Positions 19,491 through 30,338 of a stretch of 30,397 nt of DNA are shown one piece after another. The first letter of the stretch is position 1. Every line of letters starts with the position of its first letter. The position numbers were made by a program, and so were the translations under genes. Origin of the DNA: Gymnopilus junonius (Eukaryota; Basidiomycota; Agaricomycetes; Agaricales; Galerinaceae); assembly GCA_015501075.1 (NCBI GenBank), contig JADNYJ010000390.1, positions 1-30,397 of the forward strand. Reading direction: 5' to 3'. The notes beneath the pieces were generated by a model that worked only from the letters and a program-made list of their open reading frames with translations, was not told the DNA's origin and made no database searches.

Positions 19491-21197
19491 ATGGCATCTT
19501 CTCAAAGATCCAAAATTCCTAGATTAACTAAAAATTCTCTACGTGCTGGAACAGAAGCATTTGAGTTACTGACACGAAAGAGTCAGAGGCAAGCGAGTCA
19601 TCAGTTAGGCACTGCTCAGCTCAGCCAAAATCCTGTGGAGATAGAAAGAATTCCTGGTGAATTTATTTCTTCAGAAGACGAAGTTACAAACTTAGTACTT
19701 CAAAATGAAGGTCTGAGTGAGGAACTCCAGTCTACTACCCCCACACCTTCTTTTCCAAATTTTAATCTTCAAAACACTTCTATTTTATCATCGAAAAATA
19801 TAAAGACCACAATGCCAAATAATTCTAAAATGCCAAAGGTGGGCGAGCGAGGAGCCCCTACCTTTAGCAATGAAAAACCTGAAGAGCTACCACGATTCTT
19901 TAGAATAATGGAAGAGTGGTTTGTTGAAAATACATCTTTGACTGATAAAGAAAAGAAACAAAAATTAGTTGACTATGTTGCGATTGGTGTAGATGAAGAA
20001 TGGAAAGCATTCGCAGAATTTGACAGTGGTACATATGCAGAATTTAAGGAAGCTATTAAGAAAAGCTATCCTACTGTTGCTCAAGCAGAAAATGCATCCG
20101 CTGATAGACTACGTCGCAAAATTCTTACACATCCAAGCATTTCATTGCATCAATCAGAACATGTTGCTTCATTGACAAGGATTATGAGGGCTGAGATTGG
20201 TAAACTTAATAAAATCAATCCACCTCTAATCACCAATCATGAACTAGTTACCTTGTTCCTTGAGAAATTAGACCCAGAATTTAGACAATTGCTTGCGCAT
20301 AATTTGAGAACTCAAATCAGTTTGGTTCGCAATAATATTAGCACTGCTGGAACGGATGCTTCTATTGCACAACCTAGTAAGCAACATGGAGAGGACCCTT
20401 ACACCATTGAGGAAGTCTTTAAAATGGCTGCTTTTACTTCTGAAGAGTCAAAGAGTCCACTAGGAAAATTCTTTGCATTGGCAGGACTGGCGCCACCAGC
20501 CACCTCCAGTAAAGCATCTCCAGACATTAAAATGGAGGAGGTGTCAGCAAAAATGATAGAAGGATGGGACAATTTACAGCGCAAAACAAATTCTCAGTTT
20601 CAACAGGGACAAGAAAATTTGTTGAAAGCAATAGAACGACAAAGCGTGCTGTTAAATGGATTTTTAACGTGCCAGACAAATTATAGACCACCCTATCCAG
20701 CTCAGAATTTATCTTATAATGTTGGCTCCCAGCCTTCAGCTCCAAGTCAGTCACATATCCATCAAAATACTAATGGAGACATTTGTTTCTATTGTGCACA
20801 AAATGGACACTGCGTTCATGAGTGTGTGGATGCAATTAGAGATGAAGATTCTGGACTCATTATAAAGGGAAATGATAATAGGTATCGCCTAGCCAATGGA
20901 CAAGTTATTCCATATGAGCGAGGACGACCCATGAAAGCCTTTGTTGCAGAACAGCATAAAAAGGGAATTATTCCAGTAAGAAAAGTGTCTAATGGAATAG
21001 TCAGTACCAATATTCAAGGAGAAGTGGATCCTATGAATAATAGTAACCTCCCAAATGATAGACAAGGAGATGCTGCTCTTTCCCAGTTATTGGGTGAGTT
21101 AGTAAATAATCTTGGACTTGATACAGTAAAAGATACTTTAAGCGAAACACTTCAACGAAGTTATTTTGCTACAGAGGATGACCAAAATTTCAACTAA
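19491..21197 (+). CDS. gag: Gag polyprotein of Ty3/Gypsy element, intact frame
   Basis: An uninterrupted 568-codon frame encodes a capsid/nucleocapsid protein that would package element RNA in virus-like particles in the cytoplasm. Residues 1-110 are a Ser/Thr/Gln-rich leader. Residues of about 118-290 (APTFSNEKPEELPRFFRIME onward, through DEEWKAFAEF and a conserved NHELVTLFLEKLDPEF) match the retrotransposon gag capsid domain. Residues 432-445 form a CCHC zinc knuckle, C-FY-C-AQNG-H-CVHE-C, which binds nucleic acid. It ends with TAA, and pol begins six bases later in another frame. This two-frame gag/pol arrangement is common in the group. In contrast to pol, no stop or frameshift is present. 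Expression would depend on the upstream LTR. Confidence 0.88.
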   Translation: MASSQRSKIPRLTKNSLRAGTEAFELLTRKSQRQASHQLGTAQLSQNPVEIERIPGEFISSEDEVTNLVLQNEGLSEELQSTTPTPSFPNFNLQNTSILSSKNIKTTMPNNSKMPKVGERGAPTFSNEKPEELPRFFRIMEEWFVENTSLTDKEKKQKLVDYVAIGVDEEWKAFAEFDSGTYAEFKEAIKKSYPTVAQAENASADRLRRKILTHPSISLHQSEHVASLTRIMRAEIGKLNKINPPLITNHELVTLFLEKLDPEFRQLLAHNLRTQISLVRNNISTAGTDASIAQPSKQHGEDPYTIEEVFKMAAFTSEESKSPLGKFFALAGLAPPATSSKASPDIKMEEVSAKMIEGWDNLQRKTNSQFQQGQENLLKAIERQSVLLNGFLTCQTNYRPPYPAQNLSYNVGSQPSAPSQSHIHQNTNGDICFYCAQNGHCVHECVDAIRDEDSGLIIKGNDNRYRLANGQVIPYERGRPMKAFVAEQHKKGIIPVRKVSNGIVSTNIQGEVDPMNNSNLPNDRQGDAALSQLLGELVNNLGLDTVKDTLSETLQRSYFATEDDQNFN

Positions 21198-21202
21198 GCT
21201 CA

Positions 21203-23891
21203 ATGAAGGGAGCGTCCTTAGTACAGACGCGGAGTGGTACTACTACGATGCAAACTGAGAGCCATCCAAGAAAACAACCTCCATCTAAAAATATTGAAAC
21301 CTCTATAAACAATAAAATTAGAACAGAAAATAAAGATAAAGATAAGACCAAAAATAAGACGTTGGAAGAAGTAGCAAGGGCACTAGTGTACCCAAATTCT
21401 AACAACTCTGAACCAAAGAAAAATGAATCACAAAAATTGGCCTCGAGACAATTAAGAGCGCCTGAAATAAACATTCCTACTAAGGAAGGACCTGCATATA
21501 AAAATCAAGCACCAGTCGAAGAAGGAATTGACTTAGATGCTGTAACAGAATCCATATTGGATGTACCATTCACTATGCCGCTAAGGAATGTAGCAGGATT
21601 AGCGCCACAAATTCGTGAGCGCTTAAGAACACAATTCTCATGTTCCAGAAAGCCAGTAGTAAAGACATTTATGAAGGAAGGAATATCAGAATTGGTCCTA
21701 TCAGTGTATCTGACTTACCATTTGAGGCATTCCTTGTTGCAAAAGAAGGTGAAGGAGGAGCTCCAGCTGGAAGTACTGTAGCTGGTGATCCAGTACTCAC
21801 TTATCTTACTGAAATAACAAATGAACCACCTCGTGAAATATATGTTGCCAAAGACTCACATGCATTGAGGTCTTGCTATCCAAAAGTTAATAATATAGGA
21901 CAAGAAGAGGGAATCTTAGATGATGGTTCTCAAATCGTGTCAATGGCTGAAAAAGTAGCTATTGAATTAGGTTTGACCTGGGACCACAAGTTACCTTAGG
22001 AGTTGAAAGTGCAAATAAACAATTGAACAAAGTCTGGGTTTAGCGCGAAATGTGCCATTCAGATTTGGTGAAATTGTGCTATATCTCCAAGTTCATATTA
22101 TTAGAGACCCAGCATACCGAGTATTACTTGGAAGACCCTTTCTGTGGTTGGAGCGACTGCTGTTAAAAATAGCACAGAAGGAGGACAAATGATTCTCATT
22201 ACTGTCCAAATACTGGAAACAGGCGACTATTCCACCTACCCAAGAGGAGTCACTCCCAGATGATTTCAAAATCTAAGGGGCAGGTTTTTCAGACAGCCTG
22301 AGGACTTGATTCAGGAACAACGAGAGGCAGCTGTAGTTTGGATATGACCAGTTCTCAAAGACTTTAGAAATTCGAGCTATGCTGAACCAGAAAATATACA
22401 TTTATGCGTGCAGGAGTGAGGCGGCATATTTGAGTGAAGCAAATAAATATGCAGATTTAGAAGATGATACTCGAAATATTATTTCCAACCTATTTCTACA
22501 ATGAAGAATTGAGGAATGGAGAAATGATGATAATACAAGCTCTGTAGCTAATTATGTGCAGAGTAAGAAAAATATAAACCAGTTGGTGTGAAGGTTAGAC
22601 CCTCTATGCTGACTTGGATGATCAATTCAGATTTAAGAAATATCACTGGTGATCCTCTTGAAGGGATGCCAGTATTAGATCCAAACCCACCACCATTTAT
22701 ACCGTTGGGCGCTATACACAAGAATGAAAAGAAGCCATGGATAAAGTCCATGAGGGTGACTTTTTTAACTGCCTCTGAACGAGCAGTAATACATGATTTA
22801 ATAGCCAAGCAAAATAAAGCGTTTGCATGGGATGATTCTGAGCGAGGAAGATTTAGGGAAGACTTCTTTCCCCCTGTACCAATTCCAACAATTGAACACA
22901 AGCCATGGGTATATAGGAGTATTAAAATACCACCTGCACTCTATGATGAAATTTGTGCGATCATTGAAAAGAAAAGGGCAGCTGGAGTTTATGAACCTTC
23001 AAATTCATCCTACAGATCACCATGGTTTGCTGTGCTAAAGAAAAATGGTTCTTAAGATTGTACATAGCTTAGAACCTTTAAATGCAGTTACAATTGCTCA
23101 TTCTGGAGTACCCTGCAACAGAGGAACTAGCAGCTCATTTTTCAGGACGAGCTTGCGGAGGAATTATGGATTTATATGTTGGATATGATGAGCGATCACT
23201 TGACTCTAAATATCGGACTTGACCACTTTCCAGACTCCTTTTGTGCAATGCGACTCTGTACTTTACCAATGGGATGGACAAATTCTGTACCATTTTTCAT
23301 GATGATGTTACCGAAATATTAAGACCAGAGATGCCTGAATATACAATACCTTATTTGGATGATGTAGGTGCCCGAGGCCCTGCTACCAGATATGAGGATG
23401 ATAAAGGAGACTATGACGAATTCCAGAAAATCCTGATATTAGAAAATTTATATGGAACATTTAAACAATGTCATCGTTTATTACAACAATGAAATATTGT
23501 GGAGGAACGTTCTCAGGTATAAATCAGTATTTGTGCTGCGGAAATTATAATCGTTGGAATCTCTGTACATATGAAGGGAGAAACCAACTGAAGACAAAAT
23601 TGGAGCAATAATGAGATGGAAATTTGTAATAACCTGTCAGATGTATGAGCATTTCTAGGTATTGCTGGAGTGCTGAGAAGCTATATTCCAAACTATGCAG
23701 TGCGAGCAGAAGGACTCCAGAAATTAACACGAGGCAAAGTACCTTTTGTCTGGGGTCCTGAACAAATTAAAAGCATTGAGATGGTCAAGGAAGCAGCCAT
23801 GGCTGCTACATTCATTAATGAAATAGCATGGCCTTGGCAGACTCAGGTATTGGTCTATACTGCCAGTGGGCAGGTGCCAACTGGCAGATGA
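21203..23891 (+). pseudogene. pol: Pol remnant (protease, reverse transcriptase)
   Basis: Successive pieces in shifting frames follow a Ty3/Gypsy pol. 21203-21640 is a linker with a basic, charged start. At about 21640-21690 the frame shifts, and 21640-21999 continues to the protease core ILDDGSQIVSM. 22000-22160 holds LGLARNVPFRFG and RVLLGRPF after another stop. 22160-22580 is heavily disrupted. 22588-23055 is one open piece with the RT N-terminal region and ends at a stop inside the palm. 23055-23890 shows MDLYVGYDERS, the catalytic PYLDDV (23349-23366) and the RT connection region with AFLGIAGVLRSYIPNYAVRA, in at least three frames. Nothing corresponding to RNase H or integrase follows. 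It cannot encode a working polyprotein. Confidence 0.82.
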
Positions 23892-25010
23892 CCTCCCTAG
23901 GCCAAACAATGGCCGGAACCACTAGCTTAAATGGGGGGCGCTGTTTAGCGCATTGCTCGACGTCAGGGTGGCAGGGGGCAGGATATGGGTACCATTGGAT
24001 AGCCCTGATTTTTCTTTATCCGTATCACCTGTTTTGCTGCCGTAGGGGCGGGATGGGCTGGATGCTGAGGGAGGGGTTTGGATAAACCTGGAATATTTCA
24101 GGACAGCATCAATTACATGATGTCATGGATTTAATTAGCTGTTCCCAGCATACTATTTTAATCTTGGCACTTCCAGGTGCCTCAGGATATTTCTCCAGCA
24201 CCCGAAAATAGCTTGGCGGGCTCAGGTACAGGATCCAGCATGGCGGGAATGGCTGTCCTGATATGGCTGGCTCAGGATTTGCTGCCTGTTACACTTTCTC
24301 TGGGTCGTTATATACATTATGTAGTACCATTGTAATCTACAGGTCAATAGAAGCTTATTGGTACTACTTTTGTCTACGTAGAATGACAGGAAGGGATGGA
24401 TGCAGCCACGCGCATCTGGATGATGCTACAGCATAGTGTGGGTGTGGCTGTGAGTGTTATAAATAGATTCAGCTGTCCTGATATGGCTGGCTCAGGATTT
24501 GCCCCTTGGTATACTTTCTTCACTCGTTATATACATTATATAGTACTATTGTAATCTACAGATGAATAGAAACATATTTGTACTACTTTTGTCTATGTAG
24601 AACGACAGGAAGGGATGGATGCGGCCATGCGCATCTGGATGATGCTACAGCCTGCGTGGGTGTGAGTGTTATAAATAGATTCAGCATCACAACATTTGCT
24701 TTGTGCACTTTCATGCTCTCAGTTTGTTAGTCGCTGAATGTCAATGCACAGCGGTATTCTAGAGTTCAGGATAAACCTGTAGACACTAAAATCTCAAGTT
24801 TTCACCCATGGGAAGGTACTTAATTCTCCTGGAGAATGTTGAAGATGGTACGGCTTCGGGATTATTTCGGATCCCACACAACCATGCCGTTGTTCGGCAT
24901 AATGTTGAACTTCATCCTAAGTAGGTGTCGCTGCATTTCTGGAGCGCGACCTTTGCAGAAACACACCATTTCATTTTATAAATATACTGTACATGAACTA
25001 TATATTGAGG
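23890..25010. other. Non-coding repeat-rich region between elements
   Basis: No gene is seen. The first 190 bp are G+C-rich with poly-G runs. A set of TCCTGA/TCAGGA palindromes and GGCTGGCTCAGG motifs recurs between 24100 and 24510. A 220-bp tandem duplication lies inside. An 11-bp direct repeat, GGATAAACCTG, occurs at 24080-24090 and 24769-24779 and may flank an inserted 678-bp segment. The two TTATAAATAG boxes suggest pieces of an LTR promoter. Confidence 0.4.
24252..24685. repeat. 220-bp tandem duplication with TATA-like boxes
   Basis: Copy 1 runs 24252-24471 and copy 2 from 24472 to about 24685. Both start GCTGTCCTGATATGGCTGGC and end TGAGTGTTATAAATAGATTC. Copy 2 carries scattered transitions and a small deletion near its end (around 24652-24662). 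A TATAAATAG box closes each copy, so the unit could be the promoter half of an LTR duplicated in tandem. Confidence 0.75.
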
Positions 25011-28000
25011 TCAAGGGTTCGAATAAATAAATAAATGGAAAATATATGTAGCAACGGTAATACTTATGTGAGTAAAGAACGCCGGACGCGAAAACATTCT
25101 GAGGGCATTAATCGACATCGTGCCATCGTCGGCAGCGTCGGCAGCATAGTCCTCGAGTTCTTCATCCTCTTCATCTTGATCCTCTTCCTCTGCCTGATCT
25201 GCCTCAGCCTGGGTCGAATGCAGGCGCTGATCAGAAATGCTAGACTCCAATACACTGCTGGACGCGATGATAGGGGCCATTGACGATGCTGCCACAGGCT
25301 CATTGGCATCCTCAAGTGGCTCCTGCCACAACGAATGGAAGTGGTCGGCAAGGGAGGAGTAAAGGGAGGATTGAGAGTGGGCATAGGCGACGAGGGCTTC
25401 CATGAGGGTTAGGTTGACGGATCTGCGAGTGGATTGAGCGAGCCATTGCTGGGATTTCCATTTCAGATACTCGTACATTCAACGCATCTCCTCCCATAGC
25501 AACAGGACCTCCTCGTTAGCTCTAGCAGCATGGGCCCTACTCTTCGCCCACTCAGCGCGTAAAATGTCGTCAGTTGCATTGTTGGGATCATCCACCAACT
25601 TTCCTGTTCGCCATATCCATGACAACGTCCTCCTGGTCTCACCCGTTCCATCCCGCCTGGTTCGTTCCTCAGTAAAAAGCGTAAAGTTGTCCATCTCTGT
25701 GGTATCCTCAATGGCAGTGGGGTTGGATCAGTCTGCTTCAACCTGGTGGTCCTCCAGTGTTCCACGGGCCTTGGTACTTCTGTAGTCAGTCTGGGTCTTG
25801 ATAGCCATGAACATCCGTGTCCTTCAGAACCTGTAACTCCTCCTCCCATTTACCCGGTCCAGCAATACTGGCCTTTGCTGCATGCACAGCACGATATTTA
25901 TCAGCTGCGACTTGTGCTTTCTCATGGACATGGTCAATGATTGCCCGAGAGTGCATCCCTTCACGCTGGCCATGTAAATTCTTGTTTTTGAACTTAACAA
26001 GGGCGCGTTTTGATCTTGAGGATGCAGCGGATGGACCTGAGGGCGTCGTGACACTGAGCGGTGCATAATTTCTCCTCAATCTCCGGAAGACCTTCAATAC
26101 AAACGATGCGGCGATGTGGCGGCGGAAGTTGCGAGGGGAGCCATAATTGCATGAGCTCAGCATGCTCGGGATGGTCGGAATGTCTTCACCAGCAGCACGA
26201 TGCTCACTTGGTACTGGAGCAAGCCGGGCATGTATAATGGCACCAGCTGCTCCCAGGCATGCATGCGAGCTGTCAGCTGATTCCTCTGTTCCATCAACCC
26301 ACCCTCCTTGTGAACTGTGGGTTGAGAGGCGACGTTCTTTGCTAGGCGGCAAAGCCGATGCCTATATCATAGAATAGATCAAAAAATGTTATAGAGCAAC
26401 CAAAAAAAGAGATACGCACTGAGACTCCTCAATCTCCAAGCCCATGACGATGAATGCGTATGTGCTAGTCACGTGGAGAATCACACGCCTGCTGCCAGTC
26501 GTTTTTCTTCCTCCACAGCCAACTCCTTCTTAGCCAGGGCCTCTGTTATGACTAATGTCGGAAAATAAGCCAAATGGTCAAGGTCATTATGGAGAAGGTA
26601 CGCACCAGCACCCTCCATTTCGTACGGGTTCTTTTTCTTCTTCAGAAATACATCGCCCTCCCATGCAGTGCACATTTCCTGCCATTGCTGAACCAGGTTC
26701 GCGTCAAGGGATGCAGTCAAACCGCGATGCCCTTCCTTCTGGATATTGCGGTCGGCTATAGTGCTGCGGTACTTTCACATGAGGGCCTTGCCAAGGCCAA
26801 TGATCTTCTGCCAATTCCAATGCCCGAAGTGATTGTCCAAGACGTCCTGGCGTGAACCGGGGCCCTGTGTCTTCATCGAGTTCCCAAGTGCATTGTGCGC
26901 CAACCAAACATGCTCAGGGCATTCCAAGTCGGATTGCCCTACTCCCGGAATAAAGTTGAGAGAAAAAACTTCGTGGTTCGGGGTTGAGTGCATCGGCTCA
27001 TGAAGCTTCGGGATCACAGGTATCAACGTGGTGAAGGGCGAAAGATCCAGCTCGCGGGGCCAGTTGTCTTGCATACAAGCTGCCAAGTTCTTAAACCACT
27101 GGCAGGCAATGTCGTAGCTGATGAGAATGCACCACAGCATGCTGCCGGGATGGCGGAGGCAAAGATGTAGTCCATGTTGGCATAACTGAAGGAAGAATAA
27201 GTAACGTCGAACGTAGACAGGTTGTTAGAATGCACCGTTCGCCCTTTTGCAAGTTGCCCATACCCACGGCAAAATCATCTCCGATCGACCACAGAATGCT
27301 CCCCCCTGACCAGTAGTCCTTAAGCCTTGAGAGAAACGGGTGTTGGCTTGGGCAAGGGCTTGGAACCCCACACATGTGCTGATCTTTTGCGGTTTTAGCA
27401 ATGCATTTGAATGAATGGCCAATAACTTACATCATCATCGTTCGTTCTTGAATGAATGAATTTCTCGTAGGGCTCGTGGGGAACCATGTATGCCCACCCT
27501 ATTCCAAATCCAGGGTCTTGTGAATAGCTTGAGACGAGTTGATTCTTGAGGCGAAAGTTGGTCCATGCAAACAAATTTCATATAGAGGAAACTAGATAAA
27601 CATATGATGGCATTGCTATGGGACACTAGGGCAGATACATACCTTTCGGCAGTCGGTGCCAGCTCCCAACCCTCAGGTAAATTAATACCTGGGTACGGAC
27701 ATGAAGGGCATTGCAGGGCCAACTGCCCCTGCACCGTAGCCTCGATCCCCATGGGATCGTGTGCCCTTCCACCCCACTTCAACAGTTTGAGATGGCGCCA
27801 TTGCAGGTTCATCCGAAACAAGGAGCGATAGCGCTTTTTGGCATGTTGAGGCCCATATTATCGGTCATCTTTTCCAAACATGGTAAAAGTCGTAGGTTGA
27901 GGACTTCATCGTGAGGGCGAATTTATGCAGGAGGTCGAGTAGCTCGAAAGTAGCGCATGTCTTCACGATGAGCTGGGATGCAGGGTAGAACCGACGTCGG

Positions 28001-28880
28001 AGTAACTGTATGTGCTGGGGTAACGCACGATCGCAGCCGCAAAAGTTGATGGAAACTTCGTGAATTCCATTGGTGTGGAGAACCAGCATGGACGCGTGAC
28101 AAGGCTGAGGGTTGACGCAGTAGAGGCTTGCATGGTTGAGTTGGATTTGGAGACCCATGGACTTGAGGGAGGTCTGAACAAAGTGGGTGCCATTCCAGAA
28201 CTGGGGGCGTATAAGCAAGAATAAAGCGGAAGAAAAAGCTTTCTTACTTCAATTCTGTGAAGAGGGTTCGCCTTATGATGGCGGACGCAGCAGGTCTTGC
28301 ATGTAAGATCAGGCAAGAAGCACTGGTTGCAGCGGTACTCTGGCACCTTGGGAGCTGCAACGCCACGGGCGATACAATCGGGGCATTGGGTCGAAGCAAT
28401 GAAATCCGCTCGACCGGCGAGCCGACTGACTTCGTCTAAGTATGTGGATCGGTGTGTTCGCTTCCAAATGATGTGTGGTCGTCTCTGCAAGGGACTTTAG
28501 AGAAAATCATTGTGGATATTGAGAAAAACTCACCGACACTTCACTTTTCTTCTTCTTCTCCTTCTTGAGCAGAGAATCTGTCATTGCTGGCTGTTCTTCG
28601 GAGAACACATCTTGCTCCAAAGTCTGTCATACCAAAGACCATCGGGATCCAGGGCATACTCTGGGTCATCCAATGGTGCCCAAGAAGTAGCCGCGTTCCA
28701 TGGTTCATCTGACTTGTGTACAGCGAAGGGTGGGGACAGCAAAGGTGGTGTTGAGTCCAGTTCGTCGGACTCGATATTCGCGGGATTCGACATCGAAGTA
28801 ATCGTCACTGGCAAGAGGTACAAAGTCGTGCATAGAGCCACCCTCGGCGCGTGGTGAGCACGCTTGGTCGGCCTGGACAT
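25011..28880 (-). pseudogene. KDZ transposase pseudogene with CxC2 domain
   Basis: Minus-strand pieces follow a Kyakuja-Dileera-Zisupton transposase from N- to C-terminus. They include MSRPTKRA at 28880, LDDPEYALDPDGLWYD, then the CxC2 cysteine cluster at about 28430-28260 (CPDC, CNQC, CKTCCVRHHKANPLHRI) and NGIHEVSINFCGCDRALPQH. Next come CPSCPYPGINLPEGWE, STCVGFQALAQANTRFSQGL, the catalytic-core motif SYDIACQWFKN near 27115, and TQGPGSRQDVLDNHFGHWNW. The tail has RRTLSWIW and EEVLLLWEEM. Introns with GT...AG remain visible, for example at 28250-28206. I count frameshifts near 28630, 27877, 27838, 27566, 27270, 27150, 26490 and 26000. TGA stops at 26777-26775 and 25481-25479 replace family arginines. 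KDZ elements are typical of mushroom genomes, often many per genome. Terminal inverted repeats were not found. Confidence 0.88.
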
Positions 28881-29115
28881 CAGAAGTAACGTGGCTTATG
28901 TAAGTTTTGTTGATGGGCAGTAGCTTTGGTTTGGCTACTATGGAGTTGAAATATGCAAGCCAGTATTGATAAGGAGAGAAGAAATAGGCCATCAAATCAT
29001 ATAAACAGTCAACCAGTTAATAGAAGACATACATTTCGCTTTACTACATGTGGTCGATTGATGGTCGATAGACAATAAATGATTCATCTTGCGCAAACAA
29101 TTGGCGTGTTTGGAG

Positions 29116-29157
29116 TCAGAGAGACTAATGGTGATTCAGAGAGACCAATGGTGATTC
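29116..29157. repeat. 20-bp tandem repeat, two copies
   Basis: TCAGAGAGACTAATGGTGAT is followed directly by the same unit with one C/T difference. A third partial TCA-start follows. Confidence 0.75.
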
Positions 29158-29478
29158 ACTCATAAGTCAGAAAGACAACAAATGAGTAATTTACCATCGT
29201 AAAGTACGTGGCAAAGGGGAGGATGACAGGTTACAGGTAGCTATGCCTATCAGAGGGTCAAGTACAGATAAGATTAGATTAATAGATAAGATGGACGCGT
29301 TCAGATCACCTTTGTTGACTGGATGCATCCATCATGTGCATGAGAAATCTGCTAGATGTATAGACCCAACCGGTTCAATTCCACCCGTCGCCATTCAACT
29401 TCATCTCAGGTATGCATGCCCGCCATTTTTCATCCTTTCTACCTCCATTCTTCTTCAGAAGAGTGAAGCCGGTACTTA

Positions 29479-29582
29479 GAAATACTCAAGCCTGGGAATA
29501 CGCTGAGTACCAGTTTAATTCCAATGAGGCGTTCGCGCTGAGTGAGCCAACTACAGAAATACTCAAGCCTAGGAATACGCTG
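29479..29582. repeat. 27-bp direct repeat 77 bp apart
   Basis: GAAATACTCAAGCCTGGGAA... at 29479-29505 recurs at 29556-29582 with one mismatch (TGGG against TAGG). Sequences between also share a GTTCGCGCTGAG/CTCGCGTTCAG look. It is probably an old short tandem duplication. Confidence 0.7.
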
Positions 29583-29678
29583 TGGAGGGTTCAATCTCGC
29601 GTTCAGTTTAATGGATTTTTAATATTGCTATCCTCCCTACTTGATGCATACATTTGCTGATGAAAAAACTATTTGCAG

Positions 29679-30338
29679 GTACCTTTTACACCAATGGAGC
29701 CCACGGGCATGCCGAATGTAAGTTTTGAAAACTAAGGAGCCCAGCGGTCACTGATTTCTTTCAGTACATCTATAGCGACGAAATCCTGTCCAAATGGGCC
29801 GGTCTCTTCACAGTTTCCACCCATGCGACCTTCGACTTCAAATCCCTGCTGAAGATGGGTGTTCGTGATGCTGACAAACCTGGCGACGATCTTTGCAATC
29901 TCTCACCTCTAACTTGCCAGATTCCAGCCGCACCCCATCGCCTGCATCCATGCCTCCTCCTCCCCCAATTGTCCACACAACCTATACCCCCTACGGTCGT
30001 TGAATGCCCCCAGATGCTCCCCACCCACCTCCCAGGATTGACTGCGGCCAAAAGAGGAAGCAGAAGAAGAAGGCAGAGCCAAAAGAATCGGCAGGAGCAC
30101 CGCCTAGCTGATAACAATACATACTGCGTGGAAACCGCCCCCCACCTCCGAAGTCCAAGGAAAACTACGTGGATGTAGGGGAGCCAGTATACACCCACGA
30201 CACCAAGAACACATGTTGCCACCACGGGTTTTGTTGGGTTAGATAGGCTGATTTTCCGGTGACTATATGCTATTTGGATGTTTGTGGGCGAGAACTCAAC
30301 CTTTCATCATGAGCTTCAGAAGTGGGACAGGTAGGTAA
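29679..30338 (+). pseudogene. Decayed gene of unknown family at right edge
   Basis: A short exon (29679-29717, ending GMPN) is joined in phase across a 47-nt GTAAGT...CAG intron to a longer one from 29765. The latter reads YIYSDEILSKWAGLFTVSTH and then MGVRDADKPGDDLCNLS. After that the likely frame changes: a proline-rich segment (SPASMPPPPPIVHTTY), a basic segment (CGQKRKQKKKAEPKES) and a cysteine/histidine segment (YVDVGEPVYTHDTKNTCCHH) lie in another frame interrupted by stops. A last piece, FHHELQKWD, sits before a GTAGGT donor at about 30339. At least two frameshifts or unrecognised introns are needed. Proximity to the KDZ pseudogene suggests it may be part of the same or another mobile element, but I do not recognise the family. 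Confidence 0.4.

Larger units (their letters stand above)
18088..23889 (+). mobile_element. Ty3/Gypsy-type LTR retrotransposon, 3' truncated
   Basis: The left boundary TGTTACACGG cuts directly into hAT element B. The order is a putative 5' LTR (18088-19412), a primer-binding-site candidate (19415), gag (19491-21197), then protease and reverse transcriptase segments on the same strand to about 23.89 kb. RNase H, integrase and a 3' LTR are not found, and the sequence after 23890 is unrelated and more G+C-rich. RT motifs (PSNSSYRSPWFAVLKK, MDLYVGYDERS, YLDD) resemble the Ty3/Gypsy class abundant in mushrooms. The boundary at 23889 is approximate. Confidence 0.82.
28881..29678. other. Non-coding region with short direct repeats
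   Basis: No gene is recognised between the KDZ start and the decayed coding remnant. It would contain the KDZ 5' end, but I find no inverted partner of any sequence at the KDZ 3' side. Two small direct repeats are listed separately. The stretch around 29190-29300 is A+T-rich without signal. Confidence 0.4.

Noticed and set aside
23828..24085. Open frame of 85 codons after the pol remnant
   Set aside because: It has Gly/Trp/Cys-rich composition from G-runs, no splice context and no domain; it arises from G+C-rich non-coding sequence.
25035..25283. Plus-strand frame with a hydrophobic Leu/Ile-rich stretch resembling a membrane protein
   Set aside because: It is antisense to the Glu/Asp-rich tail of the KDZ transposase; acidic codons read backward as Leu, Ile and Phe.
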